This document shows, piece by piece, positions 1-7,827 of a DNA stretch of 49,786 nt (position 1 is its first letter; each line of letters starts with the position of its first letter). The position numbers were made by a program, and so were the translations under genes. The notes under the pieces were generated by a model. It ran no database searches, was not told the origin of the DNA, and saw nothing but the letters and a program-made list of their open reading frames with translations. This DNA comes from JBHOQX01 sp042408595 (GTDB lineage: Bacteria; Chloroflexota; Chloroflexia; Chloroflexales; Roseiflexaceae). The stretch spans positions 1 to 49,786 of the forward strand of contig JBHOQX010000074.1 in NCBI GenBank assembly GCA_042408595.1. Direction: 5' to 3'.

Positions 1-137
1 TAAGCACGTGTCGCGCCATTCTGGTGCGCTACGACAAGAAAGCATCGAACTACCTCGGGCTGCTCAAGCTCGCGGGTGCCTTGATTTGGTATCGCCGCTC
101 CGTTCGTCTGGCGGCAACAGAGTTTTGAGATAGTTTC
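1..137 (+). mobile_element. 3' end of an IS5-type insertion sequence
   Basis: The first bases encode the end of a DDE transposase and stop at 126-128. The sequence GAGATAGTTTCTTA that follows is a plausible piece of the terminal inverted repeat, but only one end lies in the window, so neither the repeat nor a target duplication can be confirmed. The element abuts the stop codon of the acyl-CoA dehydrogenase gene on the other strand (138-140). The boundary at 137 is approximate. Confidence 0.6.
3..128 (+). CDS. IS5-family transposase, C-terminal fragment (cut by window start)
   Basis: The reading frame open from position 3 gives 41 residues ending in TEF. It contains RYDKKASNYLGLLKLAGALI followed by WYRR, the typical C-terminus of IS5-family DDE transposases, where the conserved tyrosine and WYRR close the RNase H-like catalytic domain. 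The start and the catalytic aspartates lie outside the window, so it cannot be said whether the gene is intact. It runs convergently into the acyl-CoA dehydrogenase gene, with nine bases between the two stop codons. Confidence 0.75.
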   Translation, partial: STCRAILVRYDKKASNYLGLLKLAGALIWYRRSVRLAATEF

Positions 138-1304
138 TTAGTACAGCCGGATCTTGTGCCCGGCCTTGCGCAGGATCTCGCTGGCGATCACATAGCGCTG
201 GATCTCGTTCGTTCCCTCGAAGATGCGCGTCACGCGCGCGTCGCGATACATCCGCTCCAGCGGCACTTCGCGCGAGAAACCCATCCCGCCATAGATCTGG
301 ATCGCCTCATCGATGATCTGCGAGGCGGCGTCGGTGCAGAACAGCTTGACGATGCTCGACTCCAGGTGCGCCGACTCGCCGCGGTCCACCCGCCGTGCCG
401 TGTCGTAGACCATCAGCTCCATGGCGTAGATGTGCGTTATCATCTCGGCCAGCTTGAACTGGATCGCCTGAAAATCGGCGATCGGCCGGCCGAACTGCTG
501 CCGCTCGATCGAATAGCGCAGCGCCAACTCATAGGCTTCCTTCGCCGAGCCGAGGGATGAAGCCCCCAGGCCGGCCCGCCCGATGTCGAGCGTCTGCTTG
601 GCGATGGCGAACCCCTGCCCGACCTCGCCGAGCACGTTCTCCGCCGGCACGCGGCAGTCCTCGAAATAGAGCGAGGCGGTGTGTGAGGCGCGCAGCCCCA
701 TCTTCGGCTCGACCTTGCCGACCTTGAAGCCGGGGAAAGTACGCTCGACGATGAAAGCCGTCACGCCGCGCCCGGCCTGCTCGCGCTCGGTGCTGGCGAA
801 GACCACCAGCACATCGGCGAACGAGCCGTTGGTGATCCACATTTTGCTGCCATTCAGCACCCACGCGTCGCCCTGTCTCACCGCCGAGGTGCGGATGTGG
901 GCTGCGTCCGAGCCGGCGTTCGGCTCGGTGAGCGCCCAGGCCCCCAGTTTCTCCGCCGCGATCAGCGGGCGCAGGTAGCGGTCCTTCTGATCGGCGTTGC
1001 CGGCCAGGAAGATCGACATAGCGCAGAGCTGGACATGCGCGCCAATGATCGTCGCCGTCGAGGCGCATTTGCGGTTCAGCTCTTCCATGAATATGCAGTA
1101 GCCGGTCAGCCCGGCGTCGATCCCGCCGTATTCCTCCGGGAACGGAATGCCGAGAAAGCCGAGCTCGCCGGCCTTGCGGACCGTCTCGAACGGCACGCGC
1201 TCTTCCTCGTCGATCTGGCGGGCGATCGGCGCGACTTCCTTGGTGACGAACTCGCGAATCGCCGCGCGCAGCATCTTCATATCGTCAGAAAACTCGTACT
1301 CCAT
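138..1304 (-). CDS. acyl-CoA dehydrogenase
   Basis: FAD-dependent acyl-CoA dehydrogenase (388 aa), which introduces the alpha-beta double bond into acyl-CoA esters in fatty-acid or branched-chain amino-acid breakdown. Length and domain order (all-alpha N-domain, beta barrel, C-terminal four-helix bundle) are normal. Visible family motifs are the signature WALTEPNAGSDA, WITNGSFADV in the flavin-binding part, and the C-terminal QIYGGMGFSREVPLERMYRD segment with RIFEGTNEIQ. The usual catalytic glutamate in this family is the E of FEGTNE. The ATG at 1304 has AAAGGAAA upstream, and an extended -10 (TGGTATAAT) lies about 55 bp before it. The last residues (KIRLY) adjoin the insertion-sequence end and may have been altered by that insertion. 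Substrate chain length cannot be read from the sequence. Confidence 0.93.
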   Translation of the reverse strand: MEYEFSDDMKMLRAAIREFVTKEVAPIARQIDEEERVPFETVRKAGELGFLGIPFPEEYGGIDAGLTGYCIFMEELNRKCASTATIIGAHVQLCAMSIFLAGNADQKDRYLRPLIAAEKLGAWALTEPNAGSDAAHIRTSAVRQGDAWVLNGSKMWITNGSFADVLVVFASTEREQAGRGVTAFIVERTFPGFKVGKVEPKMGLRASHTASLYFEDCRVPAENVLGEVGQGFAIAKQTLDIGRAGLGASSLGSAKEAYELALRYSIERQQFGRPIADFQAIQFKLAEMITHIYAMELMVYDTARRVDRGESAHLESSIVKLFCTDAASQIIDEAIQIYGGMGFSREVPLERMYRDARVTRIFEGTNEIQRYVIASEILRKAGHKIRLY

Positions 1305-1358
1305 CGTCGGTTTCCTTTCTGGCGCGCCAGTGGCGCCGGCTGATCGCGGGGTACGGCG

Positions 1359-1367
1359 ATTATACCA
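1359..1367 (-). promoter_or_regulatory. extended -10 promoter of the acyl-CoA dehydrogenase gene
   Basis: The minus strand reads TGGTATAAT, a perfect extended -10, about 55 bp before the ATG at 1304. No good -35 box is seen. The divergent pepF side has its own -10-like box at 1502-1510. Confidence 0.6.
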
Positions 1368-1501
1368 GCGGGGCTTATCGACGACAAGACGACCGGAGCC
1401 ATGCGGCCGTGTTCAGCGAGCGGGCGGGGCGGGCCGTTGCCCAGCCGGTGGAAGGAGATATCGGGGAGGCGTCGCCGCCGCGAACTTGCTCCGGTGGGAC
1501 A

Positions 1502-1510
1502 TGGTACAAT
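1502..1510 (+). promoter_or_regulatory. extended -10 promoter upstream of pepF
   Basis: TGGTACAAT matches an extended -10 in five of six core bases and lies 54 bp before the pepF start. No convincing -35 hexamer is seen. Confidence 0.5.
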
Positions 1511-1563
1511 GCCCCTCATACTTTTGCGCGCCGGGCGCGCCACGCGACAGTACGGAGGCCGAG

Positions 1564-3375
1564 GTGACCGTGACACAGACCGTCCCGCGCCGGAGCGAGC
1601 TTCCGGCGGAGTATACCTGGGATCTCACCCTGATCTACCCTGATGAGCACGCCTGGGAGGCGGATGTCGCCCGACTGGAGAGCATGTTGCCGGCCGTCGC
1701 CGCGCTGCAGGGGCAGGTCGGCGCGAGCGCGGCGAACCTGCTGCGCGCCCTGCAGCTACAGGATGAGATCGGCGTGCTGGTGTCGCAGCTCTATGTCTAC
1801 GCCAGCCACCGCAAGGACTCGGACAGCACCGACCCGGTCGGGCAGGCGCTCGAAGAGCGTGCCGGCTCGCTCTACGCCCGCGTCAGCGCGGCGCTGGCCT
1901 TTATCGAACCGGAGATTCTGGCGATCCCCGAGGCGACCCTGGCCGAGTGGCAGCGCAACGAGCCGGGGCTGGCGGTCTACGAGTATGCGTTGCAGGAGCT
2001 GAACCGCCGCCGTGCCCACATCCGCTCCGCCGAGGTCGAGGAGGTGCTGGCCCAGCTCAGCGATGTGACCCGCGCCCCGGGCGATACCTTCGACATTCTG
2101 ACGAACGCCGACCTGGCCTTTCCGACGATCGCAGATGAGAGCGGGCAGCCGGTGCAGCTCTCGCACGCCCGCTATGGCCGCTACATGGAGAGCAAGGATC
2201 GGCGGGTGCGGCGCGATGCCTTCAAAGGGCTGTACAGCGCGTTCAAGGGCGTCCGCAACACCCTGGCGACCACCCTCTCCGCGGCGGTGCGGAGCCATGT
2301 GATCGACGCGCGCATCCGCAACTATCCGTCGGCGCTGGTGGCCGCGCTGGAGCCGCGCGACATCCCAATCGACGTGTATCACAACCTGGTGCAGACGATC
2401 AACGCCAACCTGCCGCGCCTGCACCGCTACATGGGCATTCGCCGTCGGCTGATGGGGCTGGACGAGCTGCGCGTCTACGATCTGTACGCCTCGCTCGTGC
2501 CGGAGATCGACGTGACGGTGCCGTACGCCGAGGCGACGGCCACGGTCTCGCGGGCGTTCGCCCCGCTTGGGGCCGAATACCGCGCGGTGATCGAGCGCGC
2601 ATTCGGCAGCCGCTGGATCGACGTGTACGAGAATGTCGGCAAGCGCAGCGGGGCCTACAGCGGCGGCGCCTACTCCACACCGCCGTTCATCCTGCTGAAC
2701 TATCAGGACCGGCTCGACGACATGTTCACGCTAGCGCACGAGCTCGGGCACTCGATCCACTCATACTTTACCCGCGCCCATCAGCCGCCGGTCTACGGCC
2801 ACTACACGATCTTCGTTGCCGAGGTCGCCTCGACGCTGAACGAGGCGCTGCTGACCGACTACCTGCTGAAGACCCGCGACGACCCGGCGCTGCGCAAGTA
2901 TCTGGTCGTCCAGCAGCTCGAGGACATCCGCACGACGATCTTCCGCCAGACGATGTTCGCCGAGTTCGAGCTGGACATGCACACCCGCGCCGAGGCCGGC
3001 GAGGCGCTCACCGCCGATGCGCTGAGCGGCCGCTACTACGACCTGGTGGCGCGCTACCATGGCCCCGAGGTGACGCTCGACGAGGAGATCGCCTGGGAAT
3101 GGGCGCGTATCCCGCATTTCTACTACAACTTCTACGTCTACCAGTACGCCACCGGGTTGTCGGCGGCGCTGGCGCTGAGCCGCCAGATCCTGACCGACGG
3201 ACAGCCGGCGGTCGAGCGCTACCTGCGCTTCCTCGGCAGCGGTGCGTCCCGCTCGTCGATCGACCTGCTGCGCGATGCCGGCGTGGATATGACGACCCCG
3301 GAGCCGATCCAGGCTGCGATGGATCGCTTCGAGGCACTGCTGGACGAGCTTGAGGCGCTGAGCGCGAACGGGTGA
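1564..3375 (+). CDS. pepF: oligoendopeptidase F (M3 zinc metallopeptidase)
   Basis: Cytoplasmic zinc peptidase of family M3 (603 aa) that cleaves short oligopeptides, plausibly those delivered by the Opp importer encoded further along. The N-terminal helical half (DLTLIYPDEHAWEADV) is the PepF-type cap. The catalytic half has the zinc motif HELGH (in LAHELGHSIHSYF) and the downstream glutamate in FVAEVASTLNEALL, the expected third ligand. The late NFYVYQYATG segment is also typical of M3. The frame is open well upstream, but I chose the GTG at 1564 because GGAGG sits about six bases before it and family homology begins directly after (SELPAEYTWDL). The stop codon lies inside a palindrome that separates it from the convergent glyS. 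Confidence 0.93.
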   Translation: MTVTQTVPRRSELPAEYTWDLTLIYPDEHAWEADVARLESMLPAVAALQGQVGASAANLLRALQLQDEIGVLVSQLYVYASHRKDSDSTDPVGQALEERAGSLYARVSAALAFIEPEILAIPEATLAEWQRNEPGLAVYEYALQELNRRRAHIRSAEVEEVLAQLSDVTRAPGDTFDILTNADLAFPTIADESGQPVQLSHARYGRYMESKDRRVRRDAFKGLYSAFKGVRNTLATTLSAAVRSHVIDARIRNYPSALVAALEPRDIPIDVYHNLVQTINANLPRLHRYMGIRRRLMGLDELRVYDLYASLVPEIDVTVPYAEATATVSRAFAPLGAEYRAVIERAFGSRWIDVYENVGKRSGAYSGGAYSTPPFILLNYQDRLDDMFTLAHELGHSIHSYFTRAHQPPVYGHYTIFVAEVASTLNEALLTDYLLKTRDDPALRKYLVVQQLEDIRTTIFRQTMFAEFELDMHTRAEAGEALTADALSGRYYDLVARYHGPEVTLDEEIAWEWARIPHFYYNFYVYQYATGLSAALALSRQILTDGQPAVERYLRFLGSGASRSSIDLLRDAGVDMTTPEPIQAAMDRFEALLDELEALSANG

Positions 3376-3421
3376 GCGGGTGAGGGAGCGAGCGGGTGAA
3401 GGGTGATGCCCTCACCCGCTC
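3374..3421. terminator. palindrome between convergent pepF and glyS
   Basis: GAGCGGGTGAGGG (3374-3386) is the exact reverse complement of CCCTCACCCGCTC (3409-3421), with a 22-nt loop that contains a further degenerate copy of the same arm. It starts at the pepF stop codon and ends 14 bases before the glyS stop. There is no U-run, so intrinsic termination is uncertain. Its position suggests a bidirectional transcription barrier or a repeat insertion. Confidence 0.5.
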
Positions 3422-3435
3422 ATCCGCTCGCCCGC

Positions 3436-5025
3436 TCACATCCGCTCCCGCACATACCGCTCCAGGTCTGCCGCCGGCACGCGCTCCTGCGCCATGGTGT
3501 CGCGGTCGCGCACGGTCACGGTGCCGTCCTCCAGGCTCTGGAAGTCCACCGTCACGCCGAACGGGGTCCCGATCTCGTCCTGCCGGCGGTAGAGCCGCCC
3601 GATCGCCCCGGTGTCGTCGTAGACCGTGCGCATCCCGCTCGTCTGGAGCGCCCGGCGGATGCCGCGCGCCATGGCGACCAACCCCTCGTGGTTGCGCTTG
3701 AGCGGGAAGACCGCGACCTTGACCGGCGCGAGCTTCGGGCCCAGCCGCAGCACGGTGCGGAAGTGCTCGTCGATCAGCGGCTGGGCCTGGCCGCGCAGCT
3801 TCTTGCCAAGCTCGATCTGGTCCGCGCCGGGCATGCCGAGCAGCACCTCGACCTGCGGCAGCGCCTCCGGCAGCGCCGTCGCGATCCGCTCGCCCGCGGC
3901 GATCAGCGCGTCGCGCGTCTGGCCGGACAGGCGGTCGTTCCGCCCGGCGGACTTGATGAACGACTGGAGCGCCGCGCTCGCTGCGTCGAGCCGCTCCGGC
4001 GACGGCAGCCGGACCATCTCCTCGTCGTACGCCTCGCAAAGCACCGCCAGCATGCAGCGTCCGACGCCCATCGACGGCTCGACGACGAACGGCACGATAT
4101 GGCGCTTCGTCTCCGGATCGAAGTATGTCAGCTTCGCCAGGCTGTCGCTGTTCGGGTTGACCCGCGCCGTCAGCCCGAGCGTCTCCTGGTCGCGGCTGTG
4201 CGAGCCGAGGTCGTAGTCCGTGCGGCTCGCGATCCCCTCGATCTCCTCGTAGCCCAGAGTCGGGTAATCGTACATCAGATCGAAGGTCCGCTTCGAGTAA
4301 TGGGCGAGGTCGGCCTTTGGCACGTCATAGACCCGGATGCGCGCCCGGGGGATGCCGATCCCTTCCCACCAGCGCAGGCGGTCCTCTAGCCAGCGCTGGT
4401 GCCACTCGTCCTCTGTACCCGGCAGCACGAAGTATTCGATCTCCATCTGCTCGAACTCGCGCACGCGGAACAGGAAGTTGCGCGGGTTGATCTCGTTGCG
4501 GAACGCTTTGCCGATCTGCGCGATCCCGAACGGCAGCTTGCGGCTGGTGGTCTGCAGCACGTTCAGGAAGTTCACGAAGATCCCCTGCGCGGTCTCGGGC
4601 CGCAGGTAGGCGAACGAGCCGGCTTCGGCCACCGGCCCGACCTGCGTTTTGAACATCATGTTGAACGGGCGCGGCTCGGTCAGGTCGGTCGAGCCGCAGT
4701 TCGGGCAGATACCTGTGATGTGGTCGGCGCGCCAGCGGCTCTTGCAGGCGCGGCAGTCCACCAGCGGGTCGTTGAACGTCTCCTCGTGGCCGGAGTACTT
4801 CCAGACGAGCCGGTTCATCAGGATGGCGGCATCGAGCCCTTCCATGTCGTCGCGCTCGTAGACATTCGTGCGCCACCAGTCGTTCTCCAGATTCTGCTTC
4901 AGCTCGACGCCGAGCGGCCCGTAATCGAAGACGCCCTGGATTCCGCCGTAGATCTCCGAGCTGGGGAAGATGAAGCCGCGGCGCTTCGCGAGTGAGACGA
5001 CCTGTTCCAGCGTTTGTGCGGGCAT
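3436..5025 (-). CDS. glyS: glycine--tRNA ligase (homodimeric class II type)
   Basis: Class II aminoacyl-tRNA synthetase (529 aa) charging tRNA-Gly, of the single-chain dimeric type found in archaea, eukaryotes and some bacteria, not the alpha2beta2 type. N-terminal SLAKRRGFIFPSSEIYGG and GVFDYGPLGVELK are hallmarks of this family. Motif 2 is FRNEINPRNFLFRVREFEQME and motif 3 lies in PSMGVGRCMLAVL. A treble-clef zinc site (CRACKS and CPNCGS) is intact. The C-terminal anticodon-binding domain (KVAVFPLKRNHEGL onward) is complete. The ATG at 5025 has AAGGAG upstream. The gene is controlled by a T-box leader reading the glycine codon GGC. Confidence 0.97.
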   Translation of the reverse strand: MPAQTLEQVVSLAKRRGFIFPSSEIYGGIQGVFDYGPLGVELKQNLENDWWRTNVYERDDMEGLDAAILMNRLVWKYSGHEETFNDPLVDCRACKSRWRADHITGICPNCGSTDLTEPRPFNMMFKTQVGPVAEAGSFAYLRPETAQGIFVNFLNVLQTTSRKLPFGIAQIGKAFRNEINPRNFLFRVREFEQMEIEYFVLPGTEDEWHQRWLEDRLRWWEGIGIPRARIRVYDVPKADLAHYSKRTFDLMYDYPTLGYEEIEGIASRTDYDLGSHSRDQETLGLTARVNPNSDSLAKLTYFDPETKRHIVPFVVEPSMGVGRCMLAVLCEAYDEEMVRLPSPERLDAASAALQSFIKSAGRNDRLSGQTRDALIAAGERIATALPEALPQVEVLLGMPGADQIELGKKLRGQAQPLIDEHFRTVLRLGPKLAPVKVAVFPLKRNHEGLVAMARGIRRALQTSGMRTVYDDTGAIGRLYRRQDEIGTPFGVTVDFQSLEDGTVTVRDRDTMAQERVPAADLERYVRERM

Positions 5026-5158
5026 GGTTTGCTCCTTGCGGGCGACGAAGGACGAACGATGATCGACGAACGCCGGCGATGCTCGATCAACAGCCCATGT
5101 GCGCGGCGCTGGCTATCTTCTGCGCTTCGTTCTTGGCGCCCACTTGGCCCGGGGCAAC

Positions 5159-5191
5159 AAAAAACCCCAGGCGCTTGTGTGTCGCCTGGGG
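5159..5191 (-). terminator. T-box intrinsic terminator
   Basis: CCCCAGGCG (5191-5183) pairs perfectly with CGCCTGGGG (5173-5165), followed by six T residues on the minus strand (5164-5159). This is the regulated terminator of the glyS T-box. Confidence 0.95.
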
Positions 5192-5413
5192 ACGCATCGC
5201 GGCGCGATGCGCGGTTCCACCCCAGTTACCGGCGAGAGCGTGGGCATCAACATCGGACGTGTTCGATCGTCCTTTGTGCTGCGCCGCCCCGCGCGGTCAC
5301 TCATCAAAACTTGCGGCTCCACAGCGCCGTTCCCCGCCGCTACCACCGGGCTCGCACCATCCCCGGCTCGCTGCAGGCTGGCCGCGCGGGTACTCCTCTG
5401 TTTCACAGCCGCT
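5159..5413 (-). ncRNA. T-box riboswitch (glycyl) in the glyS leader
   Basis: Complete T-box leader that senses uncharged tRNA-Gly. Stem I starts at about 5412 with GCGGCT, paired with AGCCGC on its 3' side. It carries the AGGAGTA bulge motif and the distal-loop sequence GATGGTGCGAG. The specifier loop reads GAAC-GGC-G, with glycine codon GGC at 5328-5326 in the same context as the Bacillus glyQS leader. The T-box sequence TGGAACCGCG is at 5219-5210 and competes with the terminator at 5191-5159. Uncharged tRNA-Gly should stabilise the antiterminator and permit transcription of glyS, about 135 nt downstream. The predicted RNA start coincides with the base of stem I. Confidence 0.94.
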
Positions 5414-5419
5414 GCCGAA

Positions 5420-5448
5420 AGTATAGCATGCTGCCCGGCCCGTTGCAA
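5420..5448 (-). promoter_or_regulatory. promoter of the T-box/glyS transcript
   Basis: The minus strand has TTGCAA (5448-5443), a 17-bp spacer and TATACT (5425-5420) preceded by TGC, so it is both a -35/-10 promoter and an extended -10. The predicted start at about 5413 coincides with the first bases of T-box stem I. Confidence 0.85.
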
Positions 5449-5485
5449 TCGGACGCGGGGCGGAGCTGTCCCGTGGCTGCGGACC

Positions 5486-6442
5486 TCAGCCCGTCGGCTG
5501 GCTCTCCTGCTCGATCAGGACCGATTCCGAAGGCTCGGTGTGCGGCTCGCTGCCGTTCGCCGCTGCCCTATCGACCGGCGCCAGCATGGCGCCGTCGTTC
5601 AGGTGGACATAAATCTGGGTGGTAGAGATCGAGGCGTGGCCAAGCATCGCCTGTACCGACCGGATATCGGCCCCGCTACTGAGCATATGGGCGGCGAACG
5701 AGTGCCGCAGCGTATGCGGCGTCAGGTCGCTCAGGCCAAGCTCCTCGGCGTAGCCCTTGAGGATGAGCCAGAAGCCCTGGCGCGTCAGGCGCTTGCCCCG
5801 ATGATTCAGGAACAGCGCCTCGGTCTTCTGTGGCGCATTGCGGCTCAGTTGCGGCCGGGCGATGTCGAGGTACTCTTCCAGCGCGGTGTTCGCCGACATG
5901 CTGATCGGCAGCACCCGCTCACGGCCGCCCTTGCCGACGCAGCGCACCACCTCGGCTTCCAGGTTCAGATCGCGCATGTTGAGCGCCACGAGCTCACTCA
6001 CGCGCATGCCGGTCGCATAGAGCAGCTCCAGCATCGCTTTGTCGCGCAGTCGCTCGGGTGTGGGGCTGCGCAGCGGCAGCTCCAGCAACTCGTCCACCTG
6101 CGTCGGCGAGAGCGCCTTGGGCAGATAGCGATCGACTTTCGGCGAGTCGATCTGCTCGGTCGGATCGGTCGCGACGACCCCCTGCTCGGTCAGGAAGGTA
6201 TAGAACGACTTGATCGCGGCCGTACGGCGGGCGACGGTCGAGTTCGCGTAGCGGCGCTCGCGCAGGAACAGCAGAAAGGCCAGCAGGTCTTCCTGGCTCA
6301 CCTCCGTCCAGGCGCTCATGCCGCGCTCGTGCAGAAAGGCGGCGAATTGGTCCAGATCGGTGCGGTAGGCGGCGATCGTGTTTGCTGACAGGCCACGCTG
6401 GTCGGCCAGGTTCTGCAGAAAAGCGGTGACTTGCTCGTCCAT
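5486..6442 (-). CDS. XerC/XerD-type tyrosine recombinase
   Basis: Tyrosine site-specific recombinase (318 aa), probably the chromosome-dimer resolvase. The N-terminal SAM-like DNA-binding domain (FLQNLADQRGLSANTIAAYR) is followed by the catalytic domain with all expected residues: Arg in YATGMRVSEL, Lys in VGKGGRER, HTLRHSF, then GHASISTTQIYVH with His and the nucleophilic Tyr. A tail of about 35 residues beyond the catalytic tyrosine is longer than usual and low in complexity. The frame is open to a GTG at 6517, but the ATG at 6442 is preferred because GGAG precedes it and family similarity starts there. XerC and XerD cannot be told apart here. No recombination target was recognised in the window. 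Confidence 0.9.
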   Translation of the reverse strand: MDEQVTAFLQNLADQRGLSANTIAAYRTDLDQFAAFLHERGMSAWTEVSQEDLLAFLLFLRERRYANSTVARRTAAIKSFYTFLTEQGVVATDPTEQIDSPKVDRYLPKALSPTQVDELLELPLRSPTPERLRDKAMLELLYATGMRVSELVALNMRDLNLEAEVVRCVGKGGRERVLPISMSANTALEEYLDIARPQLSRNAPQKTEALFLNHRGKRLTRQGFWLILKGYAEELGLSDLTPHTLRHSFAAHMLSSGADIRSVQAMLGHASISTTQIYVHLNDGAMLAPVDRAAANGSEPHTEPSESVLIEQESQPTG

Positions 6443-6601
6443 GCTCGGCTCCGCAGCGTGGGTGCGTGCGGCCACAGTCGGCCAGCACGTGGTGCTATGC
6501 TTGAGACGCTCCGTCACACAGCGCCCGAGCGCTTGGTTGGGGTTGCTGCAAGGCGGAAGCGTGCGAGAAGCACGGCGCGTAGCCGTGCGATGCGTTTTGG
6601 T

Positions 6602-6630
6602 ATGTTACCGCAACCCTTCCCGGCTGTCAA
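6602..6630 (-). promoter_or_regulatory. sigma-70-type promoter of the xer gene
   Basis: The minus strand has a perfect TTGACA (6630-6625), a 17-bp spacer and TAACAT (6607-6602). The transcript would carry a leader of about 150 nt before the ATG at 6442. Confidence 0.65.
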
Positions 6631-6703
6631 CACGGCGCGTCAGGCCTGCCGGACGTTCCCTTCCGCATCAGAACGGGGAAAATCGGCTACGGAGTCGATC
6701 CGC

Positions 6704-7723
6704 TCAGGCGGCGGCCCCGGCAGCCTCCAGGTGCGGTGCGAAGAAATGCTCGAGATGGACGCGCACCTCGTCTGGCCCGGCGGAGCGGTGGATGGCCTCG
6801 CGCAGGGCGGCGCTGCCCGGCATACCGACGAAGAAATGCCCGATCAGCTGTTTCATCTTGTTTACAGCGATCCGCTCGGGCATCTCGTCCAGGCACATCC
6901 TGAAGTAGCGCAGCAGCAGCTCGTACTTGTCCGCTGGTGTCGGCTGAAAGACCGGCTCGCCGGCGCGGAGCTGGGCGATTTGCCGGAAGATCCACGGGTT
7001 AGCCATCGCCGCCCGCCCGATCATCACGCCGTCCGCCCCGCTGGCGCGGAGCCGCGCGAGCGCGTCAGCGGCGTCCTTGATATCGCCTGATCCGATCACC
7101 GGAATGCTGACTGCGCGCTTCACCGCGGCGACCCGGCTCCAGTCGGCAGTGCCGCTGTAGCCCTGGGCGCGGGTACGCGGGTGCAGCGCCAGGGCAGCGA
7201 TCCCGACCGACTCGGCCATTCTGGCTGTTTCAAGGAAGTTCAGGCTTGCATCATCCCAGCCGGCGCGGAATTTAAGCGTCACCGGAATCTGGACGGCTGC
7301 CTTCACCGCCCGCAACAGCCGCTCCATCTTTGGCAGGTCGCGCAGCAGGGCCGAGCCGTGCCCGCCACCGGTCACTTTCGGCGAGGGGCAGCCGCAGTTG
7401 ATATCGAGGATATCCGCACCGAGCGCTTCGACCACGCGCGCCGCCTGGGCCACCAGCTCCGGCTCGTTGCCGCTGAGCTGCACGGTGAACGGCCGCTCCT
7501 CCGGCAGGAAGTCGAGCTGGCGGTGGCGGGCGCGCGCCTTGGGGCTGACGCTGTTGGCGTTGGTCATCTCCGACGAGACCAACCCGCACCCACCGAAGCT
7601 GAGGATAAGCCGCCGGAACACCGTATCGGTCACGCCGACCATCGGCGCGAGGACGATGTTGGGGCTGATGGTGAGATGCCCGACCTGGTAGCTGGTTGGG
7701 AGATCAGCGTAGTGTGTCATCAT
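6704..7723 (-). CDS. tRNA-dihydrouridine synthase
   Basis: FMN-dependent TIM-barrel enzyme (339 aa) that reduces uridine to dihydrouridine in tRNA. It begins with the flavin-binding strand (NIVLAPMVGVTDTVFRRL). The catalytic loop DINCGCPSPKVTGGGHGSALL supplies the general-acid cysteine. LKFRAGWDD, ALHPRTRAQGYSGTADW, PVIGSGDI and GVMIGRAAMANPW are the remaining barrel motifs. The C-terminal helical tRNA-binding domain is present. The open frame extends far upstream in antisense to oppF, but homology begins at MMTHYAD. No Shine-Dalgarno sequence precedes this ATG pair, while an extended -10 lies only six bases upstream, so a leaderless mRNA is likely. Which Dus subfamily it belongs to is uncertain. 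Confidence 0.92.
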   Translation of the reverse strand: MMTHYADLPTSYQVGHLTISPNIVLAPMVGVTDTVFRRLILSFGGCGLVSSEMTNANSVSPKARARHRQLDFLPEERPFTVQLSGNEPELVAQAARVVEALGADILDINCGCPSPKVTGGGHGSALLRDLPKMERLLRAVKAAVQIPVTLKFRAGWDDASLNFLETARMAESVGIAALALHPRTRAQGYSGTADWSRVAAVKRAVSIPVIGSGDIKDAADALARLRASGADGVMIGRAAMANPWIFRQIAQLRAGEPVFQPTPADKYELLLRYFRMCLDEMPERIAVNKMKQLIGHFFVGMPGSAALREAIHRSAGPDEVRVHLEHFFAPHLEAAGAAA

Positions 7724-7729
7724 CGGCGA

Positions 7730-7738
7730 ATGATACCA
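7730..7738 (-). promoter_or_regulatory. extended -10 promoter of the dus gene (leaderless)
   Basis: The minus strand reads TGGTATCAT, then six bases, then ATG. Transcription from such a box would start at or next to the A of the start codon. Confidence 0.55.
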
Positions 7739-7742
7739 CGTC

Positions 7743-7776
7743 GCACCGCGGAGCCGCCCAGGCGGCTCCGCGGTGC
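7743..7776. repeat. perfect palindrome between oppF and dus
   Basis: GCACCGCGGAGCCGCC (7743-7758) is the exact reverse complement of 7761-7776, with two bases between the arms. It follows the oppF stop by about 50 bp on the minus strand and has no U-run. It may stop opp transcription or belong to the palindromic repeats also seen at 20338 and 27551. Confidence 0.6.
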
Positions 7777-7827
7777 GCTGGTCCCGCTGCGAGTGCCGCG
7801 GGCGAATGGATGCGGCGCGTATGCCGT

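Noticed and set aside
5099..6388. Plus-strand frame across the T-box and the xer gene
   Set aside because: It runs antisense to a verified T-box leader and a recombinase with all catalytic residues.
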